Shown here piece after piece: positions 1-11,818 of a stretch of DNA of 64,000 bases. Position 1 is the first letter of the stretch; each line of letters opens with the position of its first letter. The DNA lies in the NCBI GenBank assembly GCA_015698045.1, contig BLAL01000215.1, forward strand, positions 620,001-684,000. Reading direction: 5' to 3'. This DNA comes from Rhizophagus clarus (taxonomy: Eukaryota; Glomeromycota; Glomeromycetes; Glomerales; Glomeraceae). Position numbers and translations under genes: made by a program. The notes below the pieces were generated by a model. That model saw nothing but the letters and a program-made list of their open reading frames with translations, searched no databases and had not been told where the DNA came from.

Positions 1-1073
1 AGTTATTGATGCTGCGGAGATGAGGAAAAATCTTATGACATCGTCGCGATCAGAAAAAATGAGGACTAATTTTTAAACAAAGCATTAATCATGTATTTGG
101 TTTAATTTGGCCGGCACTATGAGGAGCCTGGCACGTGACAAAAACTAAAACTTTTCAACTTGAATAAGATTTAACTAGGTAGATTAGGTTAATGTTAACT
201 AGCATTATGTTGTTAGGTTAATGTTAGATTAGATTAGTTTAGTTTAAGTTTGGTTTTTGTTAGCATATACACAGCACAGAGATTATACAGAACGCTTTAG
301 TAGTTTAGTCTTTAGTGCATTTATCAATAATCCGTGTTGGAATCAGTCATTGGCTCATTATCAAATCAGTGTTATAAATTCAACAAATTCTTATAGACGC
401 AAGCGCATAATATACATCAAAGTCATGCGACGTAAACTTTAAAATGATATGTGTACTTACCGCTTATTCAAAGATACAGTATACGCAAAAAAAAAAAAAA
501 TATTATATACTCTTTATATACAAAAGTAGAATTATAATAATAATAATAATAAAAAAAAAAAAAAAGAAAAAAAAAATTTTATTTAAAATGTTTTAAATTT
601 TCATTATATTTACATGTCCTACCCGCTAAGAATGTTTATTTACAATAAATTATACATTTTTCTCCGGTTCTGCTCCTAAATTAATCCGATTATCATATAA
701 TTTCAATTATTATATCAACCTATTTTGAACTATTAAATAAATGTCTACCCAAATTTTTCTGTACAAAGATAAAAAAAAAAAAAAAAATTAAAATTAAAAT
801 TATTTATTAGATCATCAAATTATTTAAATTACCTTAAATAAATATCGTATAGATACGAGACGATCTTAACAAATATTTGTATGTACGGGGAAAATTTGCA
901 CGTACGGAGAAATTCTTGCGCGTATAGGGCAAATTTTGCGCTGTATGCGTTATGTTGTGGAAATGCGCGCGCGCTGCGCCTACAGTGCCGATCCGATTTA
1001 CGTCACTGCAACTCCAATTACTGAAACTAATTTCAGCCGAATTATGTTATTAATTTAGACCAACCTATATTAA
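1..1073. other. AT-rich non-coding stretch
   Basis: No gene is supported here. The stretch holds A-runs (about 487-500, 550-576, 769-786), a degenerate GTTAGGTTAATGTTA-type repeat near 185-230, and a small more GC-rich island at about 880-1010. The only open frame (257-442) has no recognisable protein character. Confidence 0.6.
883..940. repeat. Short tandem repeat, about 3 units of 19-20 bp
   Basis: Three diverged consecutive copies of a unit like CGTACGGGGAAAATTTGC(A/G) can be read by eye. They are followed by a CpG-containing GC-rich patch (about 960-1000) that stands out from the AT-rich surroundings. Confidence 0.5.
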
Positions 1074-1923
1074 TAGAGTTTAGAACCGGTTGAAACCGAA
1101 TTTAAAACGGGTGCAACCGGTTTGACCCTTTCAAATCGGTTTTTACAAACCAGTTGAAACCGATTTATGCACCCGGTTTATTAATTATCAATTTACCATA
1201 ATAAGAAATGTGCAAGATGCTGATGAAGTAGTGCTTCATTTGCAACGAAAACAAATCAGATTGAAGGATGACCCATTAAAGAGGCCGTCAGTTAATGAGA
1301 TTACTTTACTAATTTTAGCTCAAACTGTATTTATCCATCCTGCAGCATCAGTACCTAGTACTGTAGTGAGTGTCTGTTCTCTGATGCTGGCAACCACATA
1401 TCTGCTATGCGGACTTGATTATCTCCAGAATTTGTACACAAAAGGTTATCTTAAAGATAATTAGAGATATTCTTGGATATTTTCCTCCATTAAATTTAGT
1501 CTAGTAGCTATATAACTTAGGTTTTTATATAAGTGTTGCTTATTAATAATAAATTAATATTTTTGTTGAGCAAATAACCAGCACTACATTTATTTGGTTA
1601 TTGTCAAAATAATAATTTTATTTATTTATATATAGTATCTTACTAAAAATAAAATAAAATAACTTAGTATGTTTATTATTTTCTTCCATTAATTATATAT
1701 ATATATACATATATATATATTGTAAAATTTGCAAATTTGCTAACCTAGTTTTCAGACATATTAAATAATAAATTTTCACTAATATCAAACCGGTTTGAGC
1801 ACCCGGTTTCACTCGTTTTAAACGCAACCCGGGTTTGTAATATAAATTTGGATTGAACCGAATCATAAAAGAAGGGTGAAACCGGATTTTGAAACCGGAT
1901 GGTGCATCCGGTTCCAAACTTTA
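1074..1923 (+). mobile_element. Decayed hAT-like DNA transposon with inverted ends
   Basis: The left end (about 1074: TAGAGTTTAGAACCGGTTG) is an imperfect inverted copy of the right end, whose reverse complement begins TAAAGTTTGGAACCGGATG. Both ends are packed with AACCGGTT/CCCGGTTT motifs for roughly 110-140 bp. Between them an 84-codon open frame (about 1210-1464, no ATG at its first codon) carries a stretch resembling the hAT C-terminal dimerisation region, in which a short hydrophobic run is followed by P-A-x-S-V-P-S and later an LYTKGYLKDN-like tail. No full transposase is present, so the copy is internally deleted and non-autonomous. I could not recognise a clean 8-bp target duplication, which fits an old insertion. 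The TIR pairing is directly visible; the hAT assignment is inference. Confidence 0.5.
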
Positions 1924-3256
1924 ATCTATAATTAAATTTTAATTAATCTCTTTTGATACTTTTATTTAGTTTAAAGAAAATGGATTTAACTCTCATAATG
2001 ATTGATATTTTTAGGAACATTTTAAAGATGGAGTATGCAAAAATCTTTACATTAATAAAGAATAATGATTGGTTGTACATACAATGAACTGAGTGAAGTT
2101 CGATAAACCGGATCTTCGATAAACCGGATCATAAGTTAAATCTTGATATAGCGGATTTGAGGATCGGAACGGATTATTATAATCTATAATGTAGAGAAGC
2201 GATCCGTGAATGTTAATCCGTGCAAATAATGCAAATATCCGGATATTGCGGATATCCGGATTATGTTTAGGTGCTACAGATTTATAAAATTTGCCCGCAG
2301 ATAATCCACGAAAATTCCACAAATTTTAATTTTGTAGAAACGATCATGATCATGTAAATTCATGATTATAACACGTTTTCTTTCACAAGTTAATCCTCTT
2401 TTCTCTTAGTTAACAATGAGGAAACTATCCCGACCTATTGGCATTTGCGGATATTTGGCACATAATTTGCAAATCATTTATTCGGTTCCTTGCGAATATA
2501 TATTAATTATTTTTTACCTGACGGATATTTGTTACATTCGCAAATAGTCCCGCTTCTCTACAGCACAATAAATTTAATCTCGATATATCGGATTTCTTGA
2601 TATACCGGATTTTTGAAAATTTTTACTATTGGAACCACATTTATAATAAAATGTTATCGTTCAGATAACGACTAGGAAGGAATATGCGGGATTTGATAAC
2701 TGGTACTTTATAAGAAATCCAATATTGAGAAGTCAGTATTAGTAGCATTAACCTTTATTGGTCGCCGCATTATTCCTAATGACTGAATAATAACTCAGTT
2801 ATGTGGATATCGGTTTTCGACTGGTACATCTACTCCCTCATCTAATATATATCACTATCTTAAGTAAAAAAAAATATATTTTAAACATAATAAGTTGTAT
2901 AAAACATATTAATGATTGATTTTCACGGGGAGTGGAACACCTGGTTTTTTCCCTTCAGGTGATATTCCTAACTTACCATGAAATTACTCAGAAGCGTGTG
3001 ACTTGTTTACTATTATTATATCACATGTTTATCATTATTATTATATATAATGTTAGAGACTGTTAAAGTTTATTACCATGAAAAAATCTATCATGGGAAA
3101 AAACATTTATTTATAACTAATCAGGAAATTACGATAGGTCATATTTAGTGCGACAGGGTAAATTGTTCAATTATATTTATTTATTAAAAAATTCAAATTT
3201 TTTAACAAAATGAGTGGGAAGAATTGGTGTTAAACGAACTGTCCACTTTATTAATA
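1924..3256. repeat. Repeat-rich non-coding stretch with CGGAT/CGATATA motifs
   Basis: No gene is supported. Several direct copies of a motif like TTAATCTTGATATAGCGGATTT occur (about 2136-2160 and 2575-2610), with AAACCGGATC duplicated near 2105-2130 and a GATATCCGGAT palindromic cluster at about 2232-2262. A weak inverted pair (GGAATATGCGG near 2677, CCGCATTATTCC near 2764) is also visible. These look like remnants of inverted-repeat elements related in ends to the one at 3257. Confidence 0.4.
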
Positions 3257-3420
3257 CAGTCTAACCTCGATATATCGTTATCCGGTATACCGATATATAT
3301 TAAAAATTCGATATAACGATGGGATTTCATTTTCCCACCATATATGAAATATCGGCATAATTTTGATATAACGATATTTTTTCCAAAAATTTGACGTATC
3401 GTTATATCGGAGTTTGACTG
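3257..3420. mobile_element. 164-bp MITE with mariner/pogo-like ends and TA duplication
   Basis: The element begins CAGTCTAACCTCGATATATCG and ends with the inverted complement (CGTTATATCGGAGTTTGACTG), so the ends pair over about 25 bp with few mismatches. It is flanked on both sides by TA (3255-3256 and 3421-3422), the target duplication typical of Tc1/mariner and pogo elements. Internal CGATATAACGAT motifs make the whole element nearly palindromic. It carries no coding sequence, so it would need a transposase from elsewhere. Confidence 0.8.
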
Positions 3421-3422
3421 TA

Positions 3423-6400
3423 TTAATGTAATCTATTAGTTCCAACTTAACAGTTTAACCAAAACTTATTATAATACAAATAGATTAATAAATTTATAAA
3501 TATACCGATTTATGTTTAAAACATGACAATACGTAACGACTTACTTGTACGTAAAAATCCAGCAGGTAAAATTAAAGATTCAAAGGTGTTGTTATCCATC
3601 GAAGTTCGTTCCGTTAAAAAAATCACCTTACAAAAGAATTGTTACACGTGATAACTCGAACGTTTCTCCGGTAATTTCATCGTGACAGTTTACTTTCATA
3701 TGATGTACGTGATGTCCGTAATGTGATAAAGTGATAATATGCACCCAGTTACAATATGCAGATATGCATAATATTTAATAAATCTTTTTAAGAACAATAA
3801 ACAATTATTAATTGTATTTTTAAATGAAAAAAAAAAAAAATTTTTTTTTTTAAAAAAAAAAAAAAATTCTTGTAAATATGATTAAATATGACGAGAAACA
3901 AAAACGCGACTTTATTGAGAGTACAATATAATTTAATACAATACAATTATAATAAATATAGTATACTATTTTAAGTATTTTTCCTTTTCATATATATATG
4001 TATATATAACTTAATTATAAAGCTAGATTGTTTATGGTCGGTAAGAACCTTGTGGCTAAGTTATTATTTATTTAGGCTGAAGAAGGAATCATACCTTTTT
4101 TTCATTTTTTTTTAAAAAAATAATATTTCCTTTTAAAAAGAACAATTCATTTGCATATTTGTATATAGTTTGGCAAATTCACATAACAGATCAAGCGAAG
4201 AAAAAAAAAAAAAGAAAAGAAAAGAATATCGTAAATAAAAAAAAAAAAAATCAAAAAAAAAAAATAAAAATAAAAATAAAAAAAAATCTTTCTATTGTGT
4301 AAAATCGACAACAGTTTCAACAATAACGAACATGTTAATCATTTTTTTTTTTTTGTTATTCTTACAATGATGATTAAAAAGCTAGACCCGAAATTTTTTA
4401 TTGCCATTGACAATTTTTAAGTTTGGAAAAAAAAAACTGCGTGTAACACCAACTTTGATTGTCAAAAAAATTTTAATGCAATAGTGCTTCCGAAATGCAC
4501 CTTCAAAGACGTTATTGCTTTCATTATCTTGACATGTAATTATTAATTAACGATGTTTCACATGTTTTTTTACAAGAAAAGAAGGGTTCGAAACTTAACG
4601 AAAATGAGTTTACCAAGAATATAAAAGAGTTCTTCGTAAAAAGGTTCACCATTTAAAAGCATATGATCAATGATAATGCAATTGCATGCGAAATTTGTCA
4701 TTTCCTATCCGTTGACTGAGTGAAAATTACATGATTTCAAACAAGGGAAAAAAATAGTTTGCAAGGTCGAAAAAGAGAATTACTTTACTTTTTATCACGG
4801 GTTAAGTGAATTGATTTTTAACAAATCACATTTAAATAGTATTTATGCGCTATATCGGAGATTTTAACCAATTTCCTACATCAAAGTTCGATAAACCCTT
4901 TTTTATTCTTATTTTTTATTTTTTTTTTTATTTTTGGTTCTTTTTTTATAAATCCCGAACATTATTTTCCTTGTAAATATTTTCCGAAGAACAATAAATT
5001 CAATCATTCCCAAATTTTTTTTTTTTTTTTAAAAGAAAAAAAGAAACCAAAATTAGGTTGATTAATCAAATTGGGTAAATTTTAAAAAATACCAGGCTAA
5101 TTTTGTAAATTTGTAAAACACACAAATAATGATATTTTTAATTTCATTGTCTCCGGAAATAACAATTATTGTTTCAATTTAGTCGATCATTTATCACATT
5201 TTATATATATATATATTTTTTTTTATCACAAGAAAAACATCTTTTTTAATTTATTCATATTATTATATCATTTTATGTTTTACTATTGTGTAATTGCATG
5301 TACGAATAAGGGTTTGTACGAATAAAACGTTTGTAAATTTTTTTTTTTTTATTTTATTATAATAAAAATACTTTTGTTGTTATTTACAAAAAAGCTACAA
5401 GTTTTTTTTTTACGGGTCATATGGTCTTAAAATTGCATATTTAATTGATAAAAAGAGTGTTTTATGTCATGCCAAGTAATGGAATTAGAAATTGGCCCAA
5501 GACCATATGACTACATCAAAAGAAAAAAATAGGCTAACAATAAAGGATAATAAGGAGAGATTAAAAAAAAAAACTGCGTATTACAATACAAAAAAAAATA
5601 ATAATAATATAAAAAATAATAATAATAATAATTTCAATGAATGGATTATGTAAATACGCGTGAAAAAGAAAAAAATCAGAAACCTGTATTTCCGGTATTT
5701 CCGGTATTTTAAATAAAATAAGGATAATAAAAAGAATGTAAAATATGTGAACATATGCGTTCGTGTGAAATTTTTTAAAATAGCATCATTTACTACAGAA
5801 TTATTCAAAGCCAGCTTTGAAAATACCGCACATGATAAAAATACAAATTTAAAAATACAAATTTTTGAATAAGAATTTTAAAAGATCGGGAGAGGAATAA
5901 ATCAAAAATTAAGGTGTTAAAAAGAAAGTTATTAGAAAATCGATAAAATATCGATAAATTTCAATAAATTTAATAAAATTTTGTAGTTATTATTTTTACT
6001 TTTTAAATTTTTTTTTTTTTTTTTAAAAAAAATACTTTTTGTTAAAAAAAAAATAATATATATAAAGAAAGAGAGGGAATATTTTACAATAGTTATTTTT
6101 TACAAAAGAAAAAGGAATAAAAAATCGGTTCAATAGAAGGAAGTTCGTAGAAAAAAAAATTTTTTTTTTTTTTTTTTATAATTATGTTCAATAAATAATT
6201 AAAATATTTACAAGTTTACCAAATTATTTCATATTTGGCAAACCTTGCGTCTTGAAAGTTAAGATCGCTTAAAGGAATATTTGAAGTTTTTTGTTGAAGA
6301 AATGTCGCATTTTCGGTCAAAACATTTACACATTTTGACATACATTGAACGAATTCTTTCAAAATCCAATGCATTATTAAAGTTTTTTTTTTTTTTTATA

Positions 6401-7522
6401 AGAAAATTTATTATTTTTGTTTTTTTTTTTATAAAATCAAATTCAGGAACGAGAACAACTCCTGTGTAGTATTTTTTTTTTTTTTTGATTAGAGAAACCC
6501 CTTCATTTTATATTTGAGTCGTCCTGATTATAATTTCATTTTTTTTCGCGATAAAGCATAGTTTACATTGTTATGCATAACAAAAACCGGTAAAAAAATA
6601 AATTTGGTTAAAAGGTTTTAAGAAAATTTTCTGTAAATCACGTGCATGAAATTATATCATTGGTCGTTAGAAAATCATAAAAGATTTAGGGGAATATTAT
6701 CGGAAAGAAACCTATGCATGCAGGACATTACCGGCAATTTCTTGCGTGCTTGCAGCAAAATGCGGGACACATAAAATTTTCATATGTTTTATATGAAAAC
6801 TATTCTAGTTCTAATATTTCTTTTTTCTCGATCTTACCTTTTTAGATTTCATTCCCGTGTATTTCGATATCGTCCAAACCAAAAATGATATAATTAACCA
6901 ACTTCTAATGGAGGTGAAACAGCTATATTTAAACATCATTTATAATGCTTAATTAAATTTAATTTTGTTCTCGACTTTTTAGTACCCATACGATCTAAAC
7001 GTCTGTACGACAGTTATTATCTTTCGTGCATTTAAAGAAAAGTCACATTTGTGATATATTTATGTATCACGAAATAATTTATCATCACATGTGCTAAAAG
7101 ACACGATAAATATTCCGAGAAGTTACTTGTTCGACATTTATGACGACACGCTTAAACGTCACTGCGACTGCCTTGTGACGTCGACTACCTGATGCATTTG
7201 TTTTTTGTGTGCCAAGTTCGTGGCGCAGCCAACAGATTGTGGCGCAACAAAAATCATAAAGAAAAAAAATTTTTTAATAACATATAACCTCAAAAATTAT
7301 TGGTTAAATGTAATTTTGGCTGCTCTTCAAGTTTACTTAGAGCGACAATGGCAATTTTAAATATTTATTTTTATTTTTACAGGTGGGTACCACAGATACA
7401 GTTATATATCAAATAAGTACTAGACTACAAGGTATAAAAAGAAAAACTGTAAAAACTTTCGTCATGAAAGAGGACCCTAGAGTTATCGAAAGGGAAAACT
7501 ATATGAATTCCAAACTCTAAGA
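3423..7522. other. Long AT-rich intergenic stretch
   Basis: No gene is supported. It contains many A/T homopolymers, including oligo(A)-oligo(T)-oligo(A) at about 3827-3865, oligo(T)-oligo(A) at 6008-6032 and oligo(A)-oligo(T) near 6152-6178. A GGCGCA-containing duplication lies at about 7220-7248. Open frames at 5581-5808 and 6281-6469 are low-complexity readings of T-runs. Confidence 0.6.
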
Positions 7523-8040
7523 CTAGAAAGGTGGCACACGATTAGTAGAAACAAAAACAGAAGATGAATTACAATAAGAAGAAAATAAATCAGAAGATAA
7601 AAACATAGAAGTAAAAGGAAAATGATCTATAAAATTATTAACAGAAAGAGGAATTTCATCTATATATGAATGCCATATACCCGAATGTAAAAAATTACTT
7701 GACGCCCAAATTAAATGATGGGCGTAATTTAACGTGGGATGGGAATAACTGTTAGACTGAATATTAGGTCCAAATTGAGCAGAAGCGCTTGACTGGCGAG
7801 GCCGTGTTGTAATATGAGAAGTATTGGATTTAGAGCGACAGTTATTGCCGGTAGAACGATATTTAGTTCGGTAAGAGTGTTTTATTTTTGACGTGATATG
7901 TAAGTGAGATTTTTCCCAATTCTTCAAGGCAGCCGCGTGTGTGTTCCATATTTGAGTTTTGAAATCCTTAAATAATGACGTCAAATATTGAAGTAATAAA
8001 CTTTTACGTAATTTAATTTTCGTAATAAAAACAACAATTT
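7523..8040 (-). pseudogene. Remnant resembling the C-terminal tail of a LINE-type ORF2
   Basis: An open frame runs on the minus strand from about 8040 to a stop at 7523 without an obvious initiator: the first codons read E-I-V-V-F-I-T-K-I-K-L-R-K and the nearest in-frame start-like codon is TTG. The segment FKDFKTQIWNTHAAALKNWE followed by a basic KIKHSYRTKYR-type stretch resembles the W/R/K-rich tail seen after the reverse transcriptase in LINE ORF2 proteins of these fungi; the remainder is Ser/Asn/His-rich. No reverse transcriptase or endonuclease segment is present next to it. I regard it as a 5'-truncated LINE end rather than a working gene, but an orphan host gene cannot be excluded. Confidence 0.35.
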
Positions 8041-8573
8041 CTTAAGGAACGAAATTGTGGAAAAGGAGATAACATGGGTGTAAAGGAAACAAATCATTGT
8101 GTGTAGTTAAATATGAAGTTAAATTAAAAAGATCACAATTATTCACATAACGGGGATGTCTTGCGGCATAATCGCCGTCTGGCGATTTTAAATATCATTA
8201 TCGACATTTAACAAAAACCTTTCTTTCACGAAATCCATTTTGGAAATGATCGACAAAGACGGTAGAATCAATCATTTATATGTAAAGTCAAATCGGCATT
8301 CAAAACCTTCTTTCAAATTTTAAGCAAACTTGCAGGGTAGGTGAAATTACATCCACAGTACAAGTTTGAAAACTTTATGTCGAAGAAAAAATTTCTTTAA
8401 TTATGTTTTTTTAAATTTGCTGAGCCACGAACCTGGCACGTGCCTGACTGATTGATGACAGACTGTCAGACAAATCACGAGGTCTGACGCTTATTAATTG
8501 AAGTTAAAATTGCTTAATAATTTAACAAAACGATATATTTTTGTTTTTTTGTTTATCAATTATAAATGTAATA
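8041..8573. other. Intergenic, no gene seen
   Basis: Moderately AT-rich DNA with no open frame of note. A small inverted pair (ATCGCC...GGCGAT) lies at about 8171-8186. Confidence 0.5.
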
Positions 8574-8835
8574 CCGTATTTCACATATGTTAATCTATGT
8601 CACACTAATTAATATTCATATTTCGTATTTCATAAATTATGTATAATATACCTCATATATTTCTATAATTCATACTTCATACAATTCATACTTCATATAA
8701 TTCATGCTTCATATATTTCATACTTCACATATTTCGCACTTCATATATTTCCATACTTCATCTTTCGTACTTCACATATTTCATACTCCATATATTTCAT
8801 ACAGTCATACTCCACATATTTCATACTTTAATTAT
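8574..8835. repeat. Degenerate minisatellite, unit about 16 bp (CATACTTCATATATTT)
   Basis: More than ten imperfect copies of a CATACTTCATATATTT-type unit follow one another, with variants such as CATACTTCACATATTT and CATACTCCATATATTT. The frame 8704-8901 only reads through this repeat (repeating H-I-F-H-T-S) and is not a gene. Confidence 0.8.
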
Positions 8836-11281
8836 ATTGTATATGTTATTAGGAAACAATTGCTTATTAATTCAGTTTTGTTCAAAAATTCACAACTGTA
8901 ACCCAACCCACTGAAACTCGGGATATCTAAATGAAGAAATTCAATATATTTACATTCATAATTCGTAATCCATTGCAACAAAAACAACTTTATTTGGAAT
9001 TCAAAGTTTTCTTGATGAATAATGTGAATTAACAATGAAAATAAGTAATAATCTGTTACTTAATTAAATGTATCAAATAACAATTTTACTAAATATTCGT
9101 TTACTATAAAAGGAAAATGGAAATCGCATTGTGTCACAAACAATATTAGCATACATTTACCGAAAAATTAATTATCGAAAATTCCTTACGTTTCATCATT
9201 ACGATGCACCATTATTTGGAATTACGTCACTACACAGTGCAGTATTTTTCTTTTTTGTTGTTAAGGTTTTGAAATAATACCTTTAATCTTTTTAAACAAA
9301 ACGACATAATACAGTACATTATCTGTAAGAAGAATCTTTTAATATAGCACAATCGCATGATTTTGTTTTTTTTTTATTTTTTTATTTTTTTTCATAATTT
9401 GATCATTTTATGCATTTTGTTGTGGAGGTAAAAAAAAATATTTGCTCATCATAAATGCAAGGTAAAAAAATTTTATTTCCTACGTGGAACTCGTTTTCTG
9501 TCATGAAGTCCCGGTCAATTTTTCAATTGGTACCATTTTTGAAAATTATTTCGTCATAGGGCATAAAACTTTTCTTTGTAATAAGGAAACAATTTGCTGA
9601 AAATGTAAGGGTAATGACTTAAACTGTTGTATCATCATTTAAAATTTCTTCATATGGGCGATATTAAGCAAGAATTACGTCATTGTGCGATAGTGTGGCT
9701 AATGGCGTAAAATCATTTTATTTGTTTGTTGTTTATTAAAAAAAAAAAAATGATACACAAATTTCCTGAAACGCGTTTTTAAATTTAACTCTACGCGTGA
9801 TAAACAACTGTAAGAAACATGTTGATTAACAGAAATTTTTTTCGACTTCAGCCAGCTTATATTAACAGGTAATAATTAAATATTTGTTCTATGTAATCTT
9901 CCCATCCAGAAAGAAAAAAATATTTTCATTTCATTTTTAATGAAAATCCAAAAATCCTGTTATTTGATTGGATCTCCGTCTTCTAAAAAAAAAAAAATTT
10001 GGATGGAGTTTCAAAATGACACATTATGAGATTCGTGTAACATTTTCATGAATTTTGAAACACGATAATTTCATTAAAGTTTCATGATGTTTTGTGCAAC
10101 GCAAACGTGAACATATGTTGATAGAACAAATCAAATGTACTAATAACATGAATCCGTTGCTGTGAAGTCACAAATCTGAAAAAAAAAAAAATAAAAATAA
10201 AAATTAAATTATTATGCAAGAATATTATTTCTTTTTCTCCGAACCGTGAATTTTTCCACGTTATTATTATTATTTCCTGTTTTGTGCATAAAATGTGAAT
10301 TAGTTTGTATCTGATAAACAAATAATATTAATCGAAGTAAATGCATGTTATGAATTAGTATTTAAATTATCGAAATCTGTAAAGGTTCTTTCTACGAGTA
10401 TTTTCTTTAAAGATGTGCACTTTGATTTCAAAATTGATCGAAAATTCGAAAAAGAAAAAAATAGGTTTCATAATTATGGTATACAAAAAAATCAGACAAA
10501 GAATTTATAGTGAAATGGCTGCGTGGAAAATAAATTAATAAATTACATTAATTGATTTATGCAATCGTTAATCATGATCTAGTTGCATCTCTTTTACGCG
10601 TTTTCTATTTGATATTACTTGGAAACAAGTGAAATGTAATATCGAATCAAAACTAGAAGAAATTATTTTTTTTCTAACAAAAAAAAAAAAAAAAAAGAAT
10701 ATCTTTATTATTATTTTATTAATGAAATCGCAAATTACTGTACAATGAGAATATTATAGAAAAATGATTGAAAATAATGAAAATAAAAAAAAAAAATTAT
10801 TCCTTCCAAAGTTTGAAATGAACCTTTTAACGAAAAAAAAAAAATAAATAAAAAAATAAAAAAAAATAGTTCTTGTTTTCATAACTATAAAAATCTTAAT
10901 GTTCTTATAGTGATATATTGAAATGATAAATATAATGTTGTTTGATCTATATAAAATGAATAAGGAGAGGGTATGGAAGAAATAAACTAATAGAAATGGG
11001 TGATAAAATTTTTAAAAACTGTTCATTGTAGAAATTGCCAAATTTAAATTTTAATGTATTATTTACAATAATTGAGAATTCTTTCTATACAATAAAAGCA
11101 CAAATTTAAGTGCTATCATTGAATAGTTTCTTTTCTACTTTAGAAATTTAAAAAGATTTCGCCCGCATATATATACTTAGATGGAAAAGAAAGTCATATA
11201 AAGCCAAATAATAATGAAATTATTGTTTTTTTTTGTTTCACGTAAAAGAAACGAGGCAAGATAAAAAAAATGGTGGATAAT
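8836..11281. other. AT-rich intergenic stretch
   Basis: No gene supported. It holds several A-runs of 10-18 (near 9739, 10179, 10677, 10840), T-runs near 9365-9390 and scattered short low-complexity frames. Confidence 0.6.
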
Positions 11282-11818
11282 TTAAAATATATTTTGTCCG
11301 CTTATACTCGAATTCCAAAGTTCTGGCAATATATTTTCGTTTATATCGTTTATATTGTTTATATCGTTTATATTGAATTCTGTTTCTACTGAAGTTGTAG
11401 GCGAAACTTGTTGAGTATTATTACATAAGATCTGTCCCATAGTATCAGAAAGACGAAGAAGAGCATTTATATCTAAATTTGAATAACTATTTAATTCACT
11501 AGAATTAATAATTGGATTTTTTGGAACAGTCTTTACGGTTGTAACTTTATCATTTAGAGTATTAATTAATCCTTCTAACTTATTTACTCTCTCTTCAAGT
11601 ATGTCCACATATTCATCATTTTGCTCACAATTTCTACATTCGTTGTTATTTATTTTCTTCTTGGGTTTTTTATTTGATTGTAGCCTTCGAACAACCATAA
11701 AATGAGTTTTCCCAGTTACGTCGATAACGTCTGGTGTGGTATAAGGTTTTCGTCCACGTTTCGCTGGAGGATTGGCCCTGAATGGTCTTGATTCGATATT
11801 ACCTGATGGTGGTGACAT
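11282..11818 (-). CDS. Orphan protein with AT-hook-like motif and coiled coil
   Basis: Single-exon frame of 178 residues starting at an ATG (11818-11816). The N-terminus is Pro/Arg-rich and carries an AT-hook-like K-R-G-R-K-P (about residues 20-25). A second basic patch follows (KKPKKK, about 50-55), then C-x-x-C (NECRNCEQ), then a heptad-like segment EYVDILEERVNKLEGLINTL (about 68-87) typical of a short coiled coil. The C-terminal part is Asn/Ile/Asp-rich, with an I-N-D-I-N-N run encoded by a 12-bp tandem repeat (ATATCGTTTATATTGTTT type) at about 11337-11375. I do not recognise a family. The basic start plus coiled coil suggest a DNA- or RNA-associated dimeric protein, which is only inference. 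It sits alone, kilobases from any other gene, so expression evidence would decide whether it is real. Confidence 0.5.
   Translation of the reverse strand: MSPPSGNIESRPFRANPPAKRGRKPYTTPDVIDVTGKTHFMVVRRLQSNKKPKKKINNNECRNCEQNDEYVDILEERVNKLEGLINTLNDKVTTVKTVPKNPIINSSELNSYSNLDINALLRLSDTMGQILCNNTQQVSPTTSVETEFNINDINNINDINENILPELWNSSISGQNIF

Noticed and set aside
160-245. TTAGGTTAATGTTAGATTAG-like sequence as a possible telomere remnant
   Set aside because: The units are irregular and do not repeat a TTAGGG-type motif; more likely a chance low-complexity repeat.
5581-6469. Open frames rich in Phe/Leu/Lys
   Set aside because: They are translations of T- and A-runs without any protein character or splice context.
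8704-8901. 65-codon frame with repeating HIFHTSHIS
   Set aside because: It simply reads through the CATACTTCATATATTT minisatellite.
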